DNA of 64,000 nt. Source: Icerya purchasi. Taxonomy: Eukaryota; Arthropoda; Insecta; Hemiptera; Monophlebidae. The translations under genes were made by a program, and so were the position numbers. The notes beneath the pieces are model-generated. The model was given only the letters and a program-made list of their open reading frames with translations. It did no database searches and was not told the DNA's origin. The first letter of the stretch is position 1. The number at the start of each line of letters is the position of its first letter. Shown piece after piece: positions 22,866-34,250 of the stretch. Where the stretch lies: assembly GCA_039619475.1 (NCBI GenBank), contig CM077115.1, positions 478,776,400-478,840,399 on the forward strand. Reading direction: 5' to 3'.

Positions 22866-24230
22866 ACTAGCAAATATAGTTTTGCTAACAAAGAAAATCT
22901 GTTTTCTCCTGATCATCCGGGGCCTTTTATTGTCCACGTTGAAAGTTGCTTTATGGAAAGAAACCTCTAAGTCATCTACATCCCTTGGCCTTGCAAAGCT
23001 AATCAGTTACATTTCCTCGTCACATTCATGCATTGTTCTTCAAGGCAGGAGTCGCATCGCAATTAAATTTCTCTCTGTTACTTCCACTAATGTCTTTCTT
23101 GCCCGTCCTAATTTTTTCACGCAACATAACATCAGAGCGTATATTCCCAATACCGTCTTATTCAGGGTGGGCGTTATCTCCGGCGTGCATCCGTCCTTTT
23201 CCGAAGATGAAGTCTTGGAGGAGGGAATCGAATCGCTAATCCCCACTGCCTCTATTCACCGTATATGCCGTTCTTCAGATGGCGTTAAAATCCATACTCG
23301 TTCAGTCGAACTCAGATTTTATAGTACCACTCTCCCAGAATTCGTTTCGATTTTCAAGATGCGATATTCTGTTTCTCCAAGTGTCCGATCGCCTACGCAG
23401 GGTTCTAAATGTTTTCTTTTTGGACATATTGCAAAGCTCTGTCGTAGTTTCTCTAACACCTATTTCCACTATAATTCTAAGCACCCAGTTTCAGAATGCG
23501 ACAGTCTACAGGAACTGTCGTAATTGCAAAGGCACTCACTTTGCTCTTGACCGAACTTGTCATGAATGGATCAGGCAGAAGGATAAAAAACGTATTATGG
23601 AATTTGAGAATATTTCATTCCAGAAGGTCTATCATTTTAAAAGTAACAATTTAGCATCTCGTACTTTTTCATATGCCGACCAAGCCCCAATGTCTAGCTC
23701 TTCTCCTAGTAATTCTTCTAAGTCTCCTTCATCACCTCCCTCCCTTTTCTCTAATTCGTTCGCACGTCCTAAATCTCCTGTCTTCCATAAAAATCATTAA
23801 ACTAAAACCCCTCCGCAGTTATCTCCTCTTCCATCTAACCGTATCCCATCCCCCTCCAATGGATAGGCTTTCAACAAATCTACTCCTCTTCTGTGTAACT
23901 CTATCTCAATTAATAGTATTTTTCCAAATCCTGCTAATGCTATCCTGCCCCTTTGGTCACTCTGAACTCCTCTTCTATAGTTAATTGAAAATATGTCTTC
24001 AGCCATCGTGGAAATACTCTCTTCTAATAACACTGTTTCTTCTTCTTCCTTTGTTAAATCTTTATCTCATATTCTTTCCTTATACCCGAAATTCTCTTTA
24101 CTTCTTTCTTTTCTAATCTTTCTGCTAACATACAAAATAAGATATTTAAATCAGTTAAAGAACTGTTTGATTTTAATGTTCAATGCCTCCTCTTTTACTT
24201 TTTTTCTTATTTGTAAATTGTACAGTCGCT
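22761..24230 (+). pseudogene. I-clade LINE ORF1 (gag-like zinc-knuckle protein)
   Basis: The frame-broken protein is laid out as an Asn-rich N-terminus (22761-22865), FSPDHPGPFIVHVESCF near 22900, SLGLAKLISYISS, GRSRIAIKFLSVTSTNVFLA, HNIRAYIPNTVLFRVGVI, SFSEDEVLEEGIESL and VSPSVRSPTQ, then knuckles: FGHIAKLCRS (23426), HPVSEC, and, after a frameshift at about 23520, CRNCKGTHFALDRTC followed by HEWIRQK. A Ser/Pro-rich tail follows. I-type ORF1 proteins coat the element's RNA and chaperone nucleic acids through these CCHC knuckles. Here several knuckle cysteines are replaced and at least two frameshifts are present. ORF2 starts 360 bp downstream. Confidence 0.75.
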
Positions 24231-24588
24231 GAAGTGTTCAAGAACCTTGTCGGGCTTTAGTACATTTATTACGTCTTTTTCTCTTTCTAATGTACTCGTG
24301 TCAAGATGACTCGGTCAGTCTTTGAACCGGTGTGCATTCGAATTATTTCTGTTTTCTCCCACATTTCGTACTCCACTATTCAGCGGTGAGATTGACTAGC
24401 GCGTATAGCAAGAGTTATGTAGCAAGTAGCTTTGCGCAGCATAATTTAACCCTTACACCCTTTTTCAATCTCATTAATACGAATGTCTTTGCTTTTCTCT
24501 TTACCTTATACCAACTATTGTGCCTTCATACTGTTTTCGTTTTCCTTCTTCTCAATCCCTATACTTCTAGTACGTTACCTGTCTCACC

Positions 24589-27500
24589 ATGATGACTGCG
24601 TTCAGTATACTTCAGTGGAATTGTCGTAGAACCACTAAAAATTCATTAGAGGGTCTATTGGATATTCATAAGGTTAGTGTTGCTCTCATCTCAGAACCGT
24701 GGCTTCGGTCGGTCACGAACTTTAATATTAGAAGTTATAAAATAATTAGATATGATCGGAATGACGGGTGTGGTGGTTCCGCAATCCCTGTTAAAAATGG
24801 GATTTTTTTCCGCTTTTACGATATTTCTCTAAACCTTCCTATTATTCCTAACCAACGTAACATAGTCCTCATCTCTATTCGTACTACCCTTCCGCATCTT
24901 ATTAACATTGTCTCCATCCACGTTCCCCCATAATTGTGATCTCCGTCATTTCCCTCTTTACGCTTTTTTCAACTGTTTCCCGCAACCATTTATTATCGGG
25001 AGTGACTGGAATGTCCATTAGCCTTTGCGGGGTTGCATATCCACCAATTCCAACGGTTCCTTTTTTGAGAATGATATCCTTTCCGATAATTTAATTCTCC
25101 TTTACGATCATTCCCCAACCTATTTCAGGAATACATCTACTTCAAATTCTCTTGATCTGACCTTTGCTTTTTCCATTATTGGTCTTAATTCTTCTTCTTC
25201 ATACCTCCGCCTCGGAGGTTGGCGATCCACGTTGCCAGTATGACCTTTGAATCAACGGAGCGGAACAACTCAATTGATGTGCATCCAAGCCATCGGCAGA
25301 AATCTTTCATCCAGGAGTTCTGCGGGCGTCCAACAAATCTTTTGCCCATTATTTTTCCTTCTAGGATGACTCGCAGGATCTCGTACTTAGGCCTCTCATT
25401 ACGTGGCCCAAATACCGTAGCTTGCGTTCTTTGACCGAGTTTAACAGCATGGGTTGTCTTCCAATTCTATCTAGTATTTTCTTGTTTGTGATTCTATGAA
25501 TCCAGGATACCCGTAGCATACGACGATAGGTGTACATTTCGAAAGCCTGTTTGCGTTTTTCCAGTGTGGAATCCAACGTCCAACTTTCGCAACCATACTG
25601 CAAGATCGTAAACACGTAGCAGTTGAGAACATCCTTAGATCAATGTTCAATTCGCGTCTTGTGAAAATATTTCCCATAGTTATAAACGCTGCTCGAACCA
25701 TCTCGATTCGAGAACGAATCTCTTTTTTTGAGGTTCAGCTGTCATCCAGAGTGGTGCCTAGGTATTTGATTGTCGTGACTTGCTCTATTTCTGCGCCATT
25801 AATTTCCAGGGTGCATTCGGTTGGCTTTTTTGAAAAACCCATAACTTTTGTTTTCGAGCTATTCATCAGAAGTCCAAACGCTTTACTGTGCTCTACCAGC
25901 TTGTCTATCATCTGCTGCAGTTCTGCTTGCTACTGGCTATTATAAGACTGTCGTCCGCATAACGTATATTATTAATTATTATTCCATTTAGTTTAATTCC
26001 CCCATCGTTTACACCAAGCGCCTCTTCGAAAATCGCCTTCGCATATATATTAAAAAGAAGGGGGGACAAAATGCATCCTTGCCGAACGCCTATTACAACT
26101 GGAGAATTCTTACGGGTTCTTACGGCAGTAACCATGTTCCTATCATAAAGATTCCTGTTAACTTTTCTTCGTCGACTTGCTTCAGGCCTCCGCATTCTCC
26201 TCGATGAAACCACTCCAGAGCAAATTGGACTCTGTTTCGTTCTTGTTTTGATTCGTCACTTCCTAGTACTTAACTTGACTCCAATCCCGTACTTCTATAT
26301 AATTCCTTTTTAAACTCCCTTACATCTACTCTTACTCTATTTTCACCTACCCATCATCAGATATCTAATAACCACAATAAAGCCTCATCTGTTTGGTGGA
26401 ATGAGGAATGTAACCGTGCATTTCACCATATTTGTGACACCTTTCGAACCTTTCGTTTAGATCCCACAACTGAAAACTTGCTTGCTCATAAGCGAGCGAA
26501 CGCGAGAGATAGGTATATACTTAAAGTCTCAAAAGGGTCCTCCTGGAAAAATTTCTGTTCTTCATTCTCTAGGAATATCCCTCATTCTCATATCTGGAAA
26601 ATGACTAGAGCTTTCAAATGCCCATCCTGTGAACGTCCCTCCAATCTCAATTTGTCTAAAGGTAGCCTAGAATCCTTCATCGATTCCGTTGCTCCTGCTT
26701 AGAACTGTATGTAACTCCACCTCCGCATAATTCCATGAACACTTCCTAACTTCTGCTTTCAATATTTATGTACTAAAATCTTTCCTTACCAAATCTTCTA
26801 GCCCCACTCCGGGTGTTGACGGTATATCTTTTCTGGTCCTTGAATACCTGTCTGAACAGTCCCTTACATTTTTTTCTTGATCATTTTAATTGTTTTCTCT
26901 CCAGAGGTATAACTCCCCCCTCTTGGAATTATTTTATCATCATTCCCATTCCTAAAAAAAGTTCTTCCTTACGTCATTTTTCCTTGGCATCCTGCATCAG
27001 AAAACTGTTTGAATGTATGCTAAACAAGCGCCTTGTTTGGTAGCTAGAGCTTAATAATGTATTTCCTAGCAATATGTTTGGCTTTCAGCCTGGTGTTGGT
27101 CCCTCCGATTGTATTTTTTTTTTTTGCTTCCTATATCTACCAACCATTTATCTATAAACATTATACCTTGACTTCCTTTATTGATGTACCCTGTGCCTTT
27201 GATAATGTTCATTTATCTATTCTAAAAGATAATATGATTGCAATTAACGTTGCAATGCAGTTTACTTCCCTTATTATCAATTTCATGCTGAATCGTTCTA
27301 TCCACCTCTCTGCTCCATCTTTTGAAACCTGAAAAACAGTTTTTCGACGTCTTTCCCATGGTTCCTCCCCCAGTCCTACTCTTTTAGACATATACACTAT
27401 CAGTGTGGCTTCTGTTCCACTCATATCCAACTCTTTGTTTCACCGTATGATATTGTATCATCCAGTGAACCACTTACTTCGTCTCTTACTCTGTCGGAAT

Positions 27501-29094
27501 ATTCCCTTCCCTCAATTAACCTTTCCAATTTTCCTACTAAATCCTGTTGCTCCTGTTTACTCTAAGACCTTATAACCTTCCTTCTGTCTGTCTATCCCTA
27601 GCAAATACCTATCTTTCTAGTGTTAACTGTTTCTGTTATCTTGGTATCCTCTTTGACAGTCGGTCATCTTTCTCCAAAAACATCAGACATCCTTCCTCTT
27701 CAGCAACCAAAAGGCTAAACCTGCGGAAGCCTCCATCTCATACCAAATGGGATGGTGATCCTTATATTCTTATTTATCTACATAAATCTATCATCCGCTC
27801 AAAATTTAATTAGTGTTCATTTCTCTATGGTTGTGCCTGTAAGTCCCGACTCTCTAAATCGGATGTAATCCAAAACTCTTGCCTTCGTCTATGTTTTGGT
27901 GCTTTTAAATTCTCCCAGTTTCAGCGGTCCTTGCCGAATCTGATAAACTACCCCTTTTATTTGGGCTATCGTTTCCTTGCTAAGCGTTTTCCATTCACCT
28001 CTACTCTCATCCATTCCTATCTTTCTGTATCTAGAAACTAGCGTTTCACACCTAGGAAAACCCTTATTTTATCCCTCCTCTCTTTGGCTTAGTTCGTTTT
28101 TGTGTTATAAAATTTTTTTTGACAATCTCCCCTATTTCCCTTTTAATTTCACCGGACTTTGCCATTCTCCTAAAATGTTTACTATACCTACGCTCTCCAA
28201 ATTTCTTCCGGAGGCCCTAATTAGACAGGAATTCTACAGTAGTATCAATTCTTAATTTCCCTCACATGGAACTGTGTTTGCAGATAGTTCGAAGCGGCCG
28301 GGCGGTGTCAGTGGCTCTTTTATTTTCCTAGATTTTGACTTTTCAGAATCTTTTCGCCTGTTTTCTTTCTGTTCCATATTCACGGTTGAATTAATGGCTA
28401 TCCTACGTTGCATTATATTAATTTCCTCCAATCACCTATCCTCAAAATTCTTGAATATATCTCTCCATGACCGTCCTTCAATTCATTCTCCTCTACCTGA
28501 TCAATCCTGTGATTTTATCATACTCTGCATACGCTCACTTATTCACGTTCTTTCTTCCCTTCATTCCATTCAAATTGATTTGCTGCGGGTTCCTAGTCAT
28601 TCGGGTATCTTCGGTGATGAAGCGGCGAACTTCCTGGCTCGGGTTGCTCTCTCTTCTCGCTTCTTCATTAAAAAAGTCCCATCGTCCAATCTCCTTCCAC
28701 TGTGAAAAGGTTTTCATCTTAGTTTATAGTATCAAATTCCTACCAATCCGTGGTTCTCTCTGTTTCCTTCACTTCGTCGTTGTGTTGTTGTTTCTGTTAT
28801 TCGTCTACGTTCTTAAGCTATACTCTCTTATCTTTCTCATGTTTTCGTTTTTTGTTGGTTGCCTCTCCATATTGTCCTCTCCACTCAAACGAAGAGCGTG
28901 TTTGCGATGCGGATCACGTGTTCTTTGAGTTTTCATCTCTTTCTACCGAGCGTTCTGCTTTCTATTCCAGTTTGCTGCAACTTGGTCTTTCTACTATATA
29001 TTACGCCTCTTATATCGTATCTTTTCCCTCTCCACAGATTGTTCCTGTTATTTGTTCCTTCTTCCTAACAATATCTGACTGTATCAAGATATAA
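24589..29094 (+). pseudogene. I-clade LINE ORF2: endonuclease, reverse transcriptase, RNase H
   Basis: The ATG pair at 24589 opens MMTAFSILQWNCRRTTKNSL, the start of an APE endonuclease, followed by VALISEPWL. The endonuclease ends near 25170 with SLDLTFAF. A 1-kb RTE piece (25186-26223) interrupts it. Beyond lie VWWNEECNRAF, then reverse transcriptase: TPGVDGI (26810), PPSWNYFIIIPIPKK (26925), ECMLNKRLVW, FGFQPGVG (27073), FIDVPCAFDNV (27180), YLGILFDSRSSF (27640) and WDGDPYILIYLHKSIIRSK. The YADD box is damaged. RNase H follows from VFADSSKRPGGVSGS (28273) to LRVPSHSGIFGDEAANFLAR (28630), then a C-terminal DADHVFFEF...ERSAFY block to 29094. Many stops and frameshifts: a dead copy of nearly full length. 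Confidence 0.85.
25186..26223 (-). mobile_element. RTE-clade LINE fragment nested in the I LINE
   Basis: On the minus strand, from the 26213 end, the fragment reads VRQGCILSPLLFNIYAKAIF, GIKLNGIIINNIRYADDSLI with the intact catalytic YADD box, then YGCESWTLDSTLEKRKQAFE, RMLRVSWIHRITNKKILDRI and KERKLRYLGHVMRG, and ends toward 25200 in (GAA)n, the usual RTE tail. ATTGGTCT at 25178-25185 and ATTGGACT at 26224-26231 flank it and may be a slightly mutated target duplication. The 5' half (endonuclease and fingers) is missing, and frameshifts split the rest. It inserted into an already existing I LINE, in the opposite direction. Confidence 0.8.
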
Positions 29095-29740
29095 TTGACT
29101 CCTTCCTTTTTAATTATTTCTGGACAAAACGAGCTCACAAAATTTAAAAAATAAAAAATAAAAATAAGCAGAGTGATTTGTATTATTAAAATCAATTTTT
29201 GGGGCCCAACTATTGGAAAAAGTATCCGTTTGAATGGAAGATAATAGTTTGCGGTTTGCTATTAATCTGACCGTGAAAATACTGATCTTTTGTTGATTAT
29301 CTTTCTCTAATGAAAGAGGTAGTTTTTTAAGTCGTAAAATTTATTTTTGAAAATACTGCGTCCTTACGAGGAACTGCGGTTCTGTCAGTGTATAAAATAG
29401 CTGGCGACGGGAAAAATTTATGTTTCATGTCACAATCTTCTTGGAATGGAATGATTTTTCATAGGACATAAATCGTTCAATTTCTATTTATCGAACTCAG
29501 GTGCATTACTGTCGATCTGAAAAACAATTTACAGTTCGACATGTGGGATTGGAATTAGTCGTAGGGAATTTTGGGAATAAATGTTTGTTACTACAATGAA
29601 TCTTACTTGCAAAACTATAAAAAGTTTATAAGCATGACCGAAGGGCACATTTATTATACTGAATATTAGATGTAATACTGGTCAATATTTAAAAAATTAG
29701 TCTAAAAATTAAAATATGAGAAAAAAGAGCAAAGAAAAAA
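29095..29740. other. 3' end and A-rich tail of the I LINE, then non-coding
   Basis: After the ORF2 stop at 29094 an A-rich segment at 29140-29165 looks like the 3' tail. The following sequence to 29740 has no recognised content. Confidence 0.4.
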
Positions 29741-29741
29741 T

Positions 29742-30376
29742 TTGAATTTCTTCAGGTCAAGTGGCGAGATGAACACTATCTATGGTTTTAGAAATTCGTC
29801 TTTTAATACTAAAGAACTTCAGTGTACACCTTTCAAAATTCCACCAGCCTCACTCCGGGTCTTGACGGTATACCCTATCTTGTTCTTAAAGATCTGTCTG
29901 ATTTTACTCTTGAAACCCTTCTTAATATCCTTAACTCTTCTCTTTTCAGAGAAGTTATATATATATATTTCTTTCATTATGATGGTCATTCCTAAAACAA
30001 ACTCCTCTTCACGTTGTATTTCTCTAGTATTATTGGAAGGTATGCTTAACAAGCGCGTTGTTCGGTGTCTTGAACTCTTCTAATATGTTTGGTTTTTGTC
30101 TAGGTTTAGGTCATACTGATTATGTTAGTCTTTTTATTTCTGAAATACATCAATCGTTCATCAATAAGCAGTATACATTGGCTATTCTCGTTGATATCTC
30201 CGGCGGCTTTGACAATGTTCATCTACCCACTGTTAGAGATAAAATGTGTTGATAATTTTATTACTTTACGAGCTATTAAAAAAACAGAATGTCTCATTAT
30301 AATAGTCAATACGTTTATTGAAAGTAAATTAAGCGATGCCCTGTACCGAAAAACTTCTCAATTCTTCAGTAAGTGA
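29742..30376 (+). pseudogene. Second I-clade reverse transcriptase fragment
   Basis: This segment is a diverged relative of 26.80-27.24 kb. Shared landmarks are CACTCCGGGT.TTGACGGTAT (29851), a GYTWAACAAGCGC stretch encoding MLNKR (30035), FGFCLGLGHTDYVSLFISEI (30085) and the first catalytic block AILVDISGGFDNVHLPTV (30181), here better preserved than in the upstream copy. Only the fingers and the first part of the palm remain, the frames shift several times, and the frame ends before the YADD box. The fragment has the same orientation as the large LINE and probably comes from a separate insertion of the same or a sister family. Confidence 0.7.
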
Positions 30377-30379
30377 GGG

Positions 30380-31320
30380 CATCTAACAAATATTTTATTG
30401 TTTCTATTTTACTTGATGATAAAATTAATGGTTTTCAATTTAGAACATATATTACGGTTTGAGCGAGTCATTAGACTGGTACAGAAATGAGTTTTAAGTT
30501 GTTTAATTGTTAAACGAACTTGTGCTCGTCATCGGATTTGCTAGGGGGAAGTGTAAATTTAAGAGGCCGCATGGGACGAATTATCGGCAATATGAAATAA
30601 AATATTTTTAAATCAGAAGTTTACGGTAATTAAACACTTTGGTTCTAGCGATGCTGTGTACTTGCTTTTTATTATAACGTTTTTACTTCGATTAAATTTC
30701 AAGTAAAATTAGGAACAAATTCCGTTGAATTATCATACTATGTACGGTTATAATTTCATAAAAATCAAAAGGTAAACAGAAAGCAGCATAAAAGAACCGG
30801 TTTAAGAACATATTGAAATTTTCAATCGATTTATAAAGATTAATCAAGGAAGGATTAAATTAAACAGAACGATCGCGTGATTGGAAAATAAATTATGGGT
30901 GGCGACATAAGCGAACTTTTAAGATGTCGAGTTTTCATTAGATGCTGGAAACGACCCCGGCGTTCTATTAATAGTTCATCACGACACAACACGCCAGCTT
31001 GAACGCCAAACGAGTACACCTTCACAGTCACCGGTAAGTGATTTGATAACTTCCAGATATAACACTTCCGCCCGATTCTAATTCAGATATAAACCGAAAA
31101 TATCTCGAGTTCAAATAGCTTCAAAAAAATAAGGCTAAAATGCTGGGAACTAGTATTTTAAGGGATACACTGCAAATGTATTGCAGGGACACTATGAATG
31201 TATTGCATTCGACGATACCTAATCGTTAGAATCCGGTGCACCCTGAAATTGTGTAGCGAATGTTTTAGCTCGAAGAATGTTTTAAGAGTCGGCCCAGTGC
31301 GGATAAAAAGTATATCTTCT
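30380..31320. other. Non-coding stretch
   Basis: AT-rich sequence with no recognised coding or repeat structure. Confidence 0.4.
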
Positions 31321-31560
31321 TTTTCTTCTTCAGCATTTTCCCGCTGAAGCGGGGTCTGCTTGGCCTACGGCGCGCTTCCAGTCCGAACGGTCATATACTA
31401 GGGATGGATTCACTCCGACTCTGTTGACATTCTCCACGACAGCATCTAACCATCTTCTTTTCGGTCTACCTACCGGCCGCTTACCACTGACCTGAATTCT
31501 GTCCGCCAAAGCCAGCGCCGATTCGCTTCTAGCACAGTTTGTCTGTTATTGGCACGACTC
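31321..31560 (-). pseudogene. 5'-truncated RTE-clade LINE, ORF2 C-terminus
   Basis: The minus-strand frame is open for at least 60 codons down to a TGA at 31332-31330 and reads SESALALADRIQVSGKRPVG, RPKRRWLDAVVENVNRVG and VYDRSDWKRAVGQADPA. This is the very end of an RTE-type ORF2 (GRPxxRWxDxV...DRxxWRxxxxxADP). It is followed on the minus strand by GAAGAAGAAAAAGAAG (31329-31314), the RTE tail. The frame shows no stop, so this copy is younger than the RTE relics at 54-55 kb. All domains upstream are missing through 5' truncation. Confidence 0.75.
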
Positions 31561-34250
31561 CCATTGTTCTCAAACTATATGGTCGCGTTAAATCCTTTCT
31601 GTTAGTTGAAAACACTGGATTGCAAACAAACGGAACGCATAATCCTGAATGTTGTCTAAAGATCTCAAGATAATAAATCAAGATTCGTCCTGCTGTGATG
31701 ATTATGCGTGATCGTAGGTAGAAATATGATTGATGAAATGTACAGTAATCGTGGAATTTTAACGCGAACTGAAATGTTTGCCGTATAAGTATTTCAGAAG
31801 TAGAATACCGATACGTGGTTCAGAAAAAAGTAGAGGCCTATCTCAGTGGTTTCTTCTTGCCCCAGAGCAAAAACTTGAAATCGCAGCAGCAATTACCCTG
31901 TTGCTTGGGTCGAAAATGTGAGCATGACACGGACGGCGTATCAAGTCTTACCGGAAATGAACATTGAACGGATTTAATTAAAAATATAGACGTGTTTCGA
32001 AATGGTACTCTAATGTTAGTGAAAAGTTCAGTCAGATAAACCGGTCGCATTGTAAGGATGGAAAACTTGAAATCTATATGCGATATATATGCTATACAGT
32101 GATGTAATGGGCATAAGTACGATGTTTGACAACTGTCGGGCCAGTGCGCTGGGTGCTTGCAAAAACCGCGGTACTGGCTAAAATCAGAAGGCGCGTCTTA
32201 AAATTCAATAAGGCAATCGACCCAGGAAAGGAAGATCTTTTTTATCAAGAGAAATGTAAACTCGCGGCAGTATCTGAGAGTGGAACCTGTAAACTGGATC
32301 AAGTGGCACCGTTGAAATCCTTGAATTATTCCGGAAACAAGTACAAGCGGAAGGAAAAACCGTTTGGATTTTAAGTTACTACAAAAGTAACATCTGTTGT
32401 GTTCCTTCAAGCACGTTAAAAGTGAAGGCGGCAACCGGTGTTTTCTTAACACCTGAAATAATAAAACCGCGTCCCGTGCTCTGATACTTGATTCCATAGC
32501 CGCGTTTTCATTTTTAATAATAGGTAGTGTACGCTTCCCTCGGATATCGAAATAATAGACGAGGAGCCTGCAGCTCAATTTCCGTGGTAATATTCAGACA
32601 CATTTGATTTTCGCTGTGATTTCAGACGATTATCCGGCGATGGCCAAATTTATCCCGGACGACGTATCTGGAACTCGGAGACCTTAGGAACAGTGCATCA
32701 TCGGAAAAACTACAGACTCATATACGGCAAATTCACGTCAATATTCTTGCGGGGGGAAATATTTGTAAGGTTCCAAAGGAATTAAATAATAACGAGTAAT
32801 GAAATACCTATTTTAAATGCTAGTAAATTTTTTGTCGATAACATTTTAACCATCGCTAAATCAACTCATTCCTTGAAGCGAGTGCCATCACGAATTAAGC
32901 CTAGCAGTTTAAACAGGATATTGGCAAGTCAGTTTATTCAGTATACGTATCTTTATTTCTTCTCAAGACATCAGTTCGATTCAGCGCTCTGGGTGGATGC
33001 AAGTCTGGACAAAATATGGGAAATCCGTGACTTTTCTGATTCGTAAAATGCGTGCATAAAGCGAAAGTGTTATGAGCACGATTTTTAACTAAAAGATTTT
33101 ATTTAAATTTTTACGATTATATTTATATTTATATTATGGTGTAAACATGTTGTTCATTTTGCGATCTAAAATTTTGAATTCGTGTTATTACTAAAACGAT
33201 ATAATCATATCCATACTTCACGAATTAAGATATCCATATCATAACGTACATCTGTAACTCGGTTAAATCTTTCTTTTTTCCTTCTTTTTGATAGTCCGTT
33301 GGTCTTTTTCAATGTTGGTTGGAAAGCTATGAAAATAAGTTTATACGTGAGATTGAAAAGTTTACTACCTATGAAAATCAGTGTGTAGTGAATTTAACCT
33401 CGTCCGCGGATGCCGTTTGAGTAATGGATAATCAATCATTTTGCTTTTCTGGACGGGAATTGCGAGCACTGCTTTGCAGTCGCAATCGTAGGTGAATAGC
33501 GATGTCTTGTCTCTTGCCTCATCGGTACATTGTGGGCACTGCATTGCAGTTGCGGCCATATTGTTGATGAGGATCTTTTTGTGGGCGCTGCCCAACAATC
33601 GCAGACATGGATAAAAATACTTTTCCGTTTTATGCTGGTCACATCGCGCATTTAGTTTAAAAAGATATAATATATTATAATCAGGTATAACGGTTAAGAC
33701 ATGAGAGCTTTCCTTCCCTTTAAGTTTATATTTTTTCGTCTACACATTTATTTCTTTCGGACTGCTAATTGCACGAGTTCTAGTACCGATCTTTTTTGAC
33801 TCCATTGCTATCTCTCCATAGTAGTTTTGGCCGTCTCCACCTTCCCCGAATAACTTTCTTTGTGTCCTCAGTTTCCTTTTATCCTACGTTCTTTCTTCTT
33901 GATGGGTAGTCGTCCGTAGCTGACAAGCCTAATAGAAAAGTAAAGAAAAACAAAAAAAACTCGATTTTCAAAAATCCTTCAAACTCTTACAAATACATCA
34001 TCAAGTGAAATGGAAAATGTGTCTCTAGTTACTGGAATTGTACAAAAACACATAAACAGTATCGAGCGGTAGTGTAAAATCGCATATTTTTATAAAAATT
34101 ACGAAATATTCAAATGTTAGGTTTTTAAAAATGGTCGCAAATTTCACAAATATTATCGTTGTTCGGTTAATATATATCCATTGTATGAATTTTCATTTTT
34201 TTGTTTTGTAACAAAAAAAAAAAGAAAAGTGGCAAAAATAAACGTAGATA
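31561..34250. other. Non-coding stretch
   Basis: No recognised transposon or gene. Overlapping small frames at 32126-32374 (+), 32198-32578 (-) and 33365-33651 (-) lack known motifs. The last has several Cys pairs (CPQC, CDCK) but no family could be assigned. Three copies of a CACTGC(T/A)TTGCAG-like motif occur at 33468-33600. Confidence 0.3.

Noticed and set aside
33365..33651. Minus-strand frames with CxxC pairs that suggested a small zinc-binding protein
   Set aside because: The cysteines stem from a repeated GCACTGC..TTGCAG motif; the spacing matches no known zinc finger.
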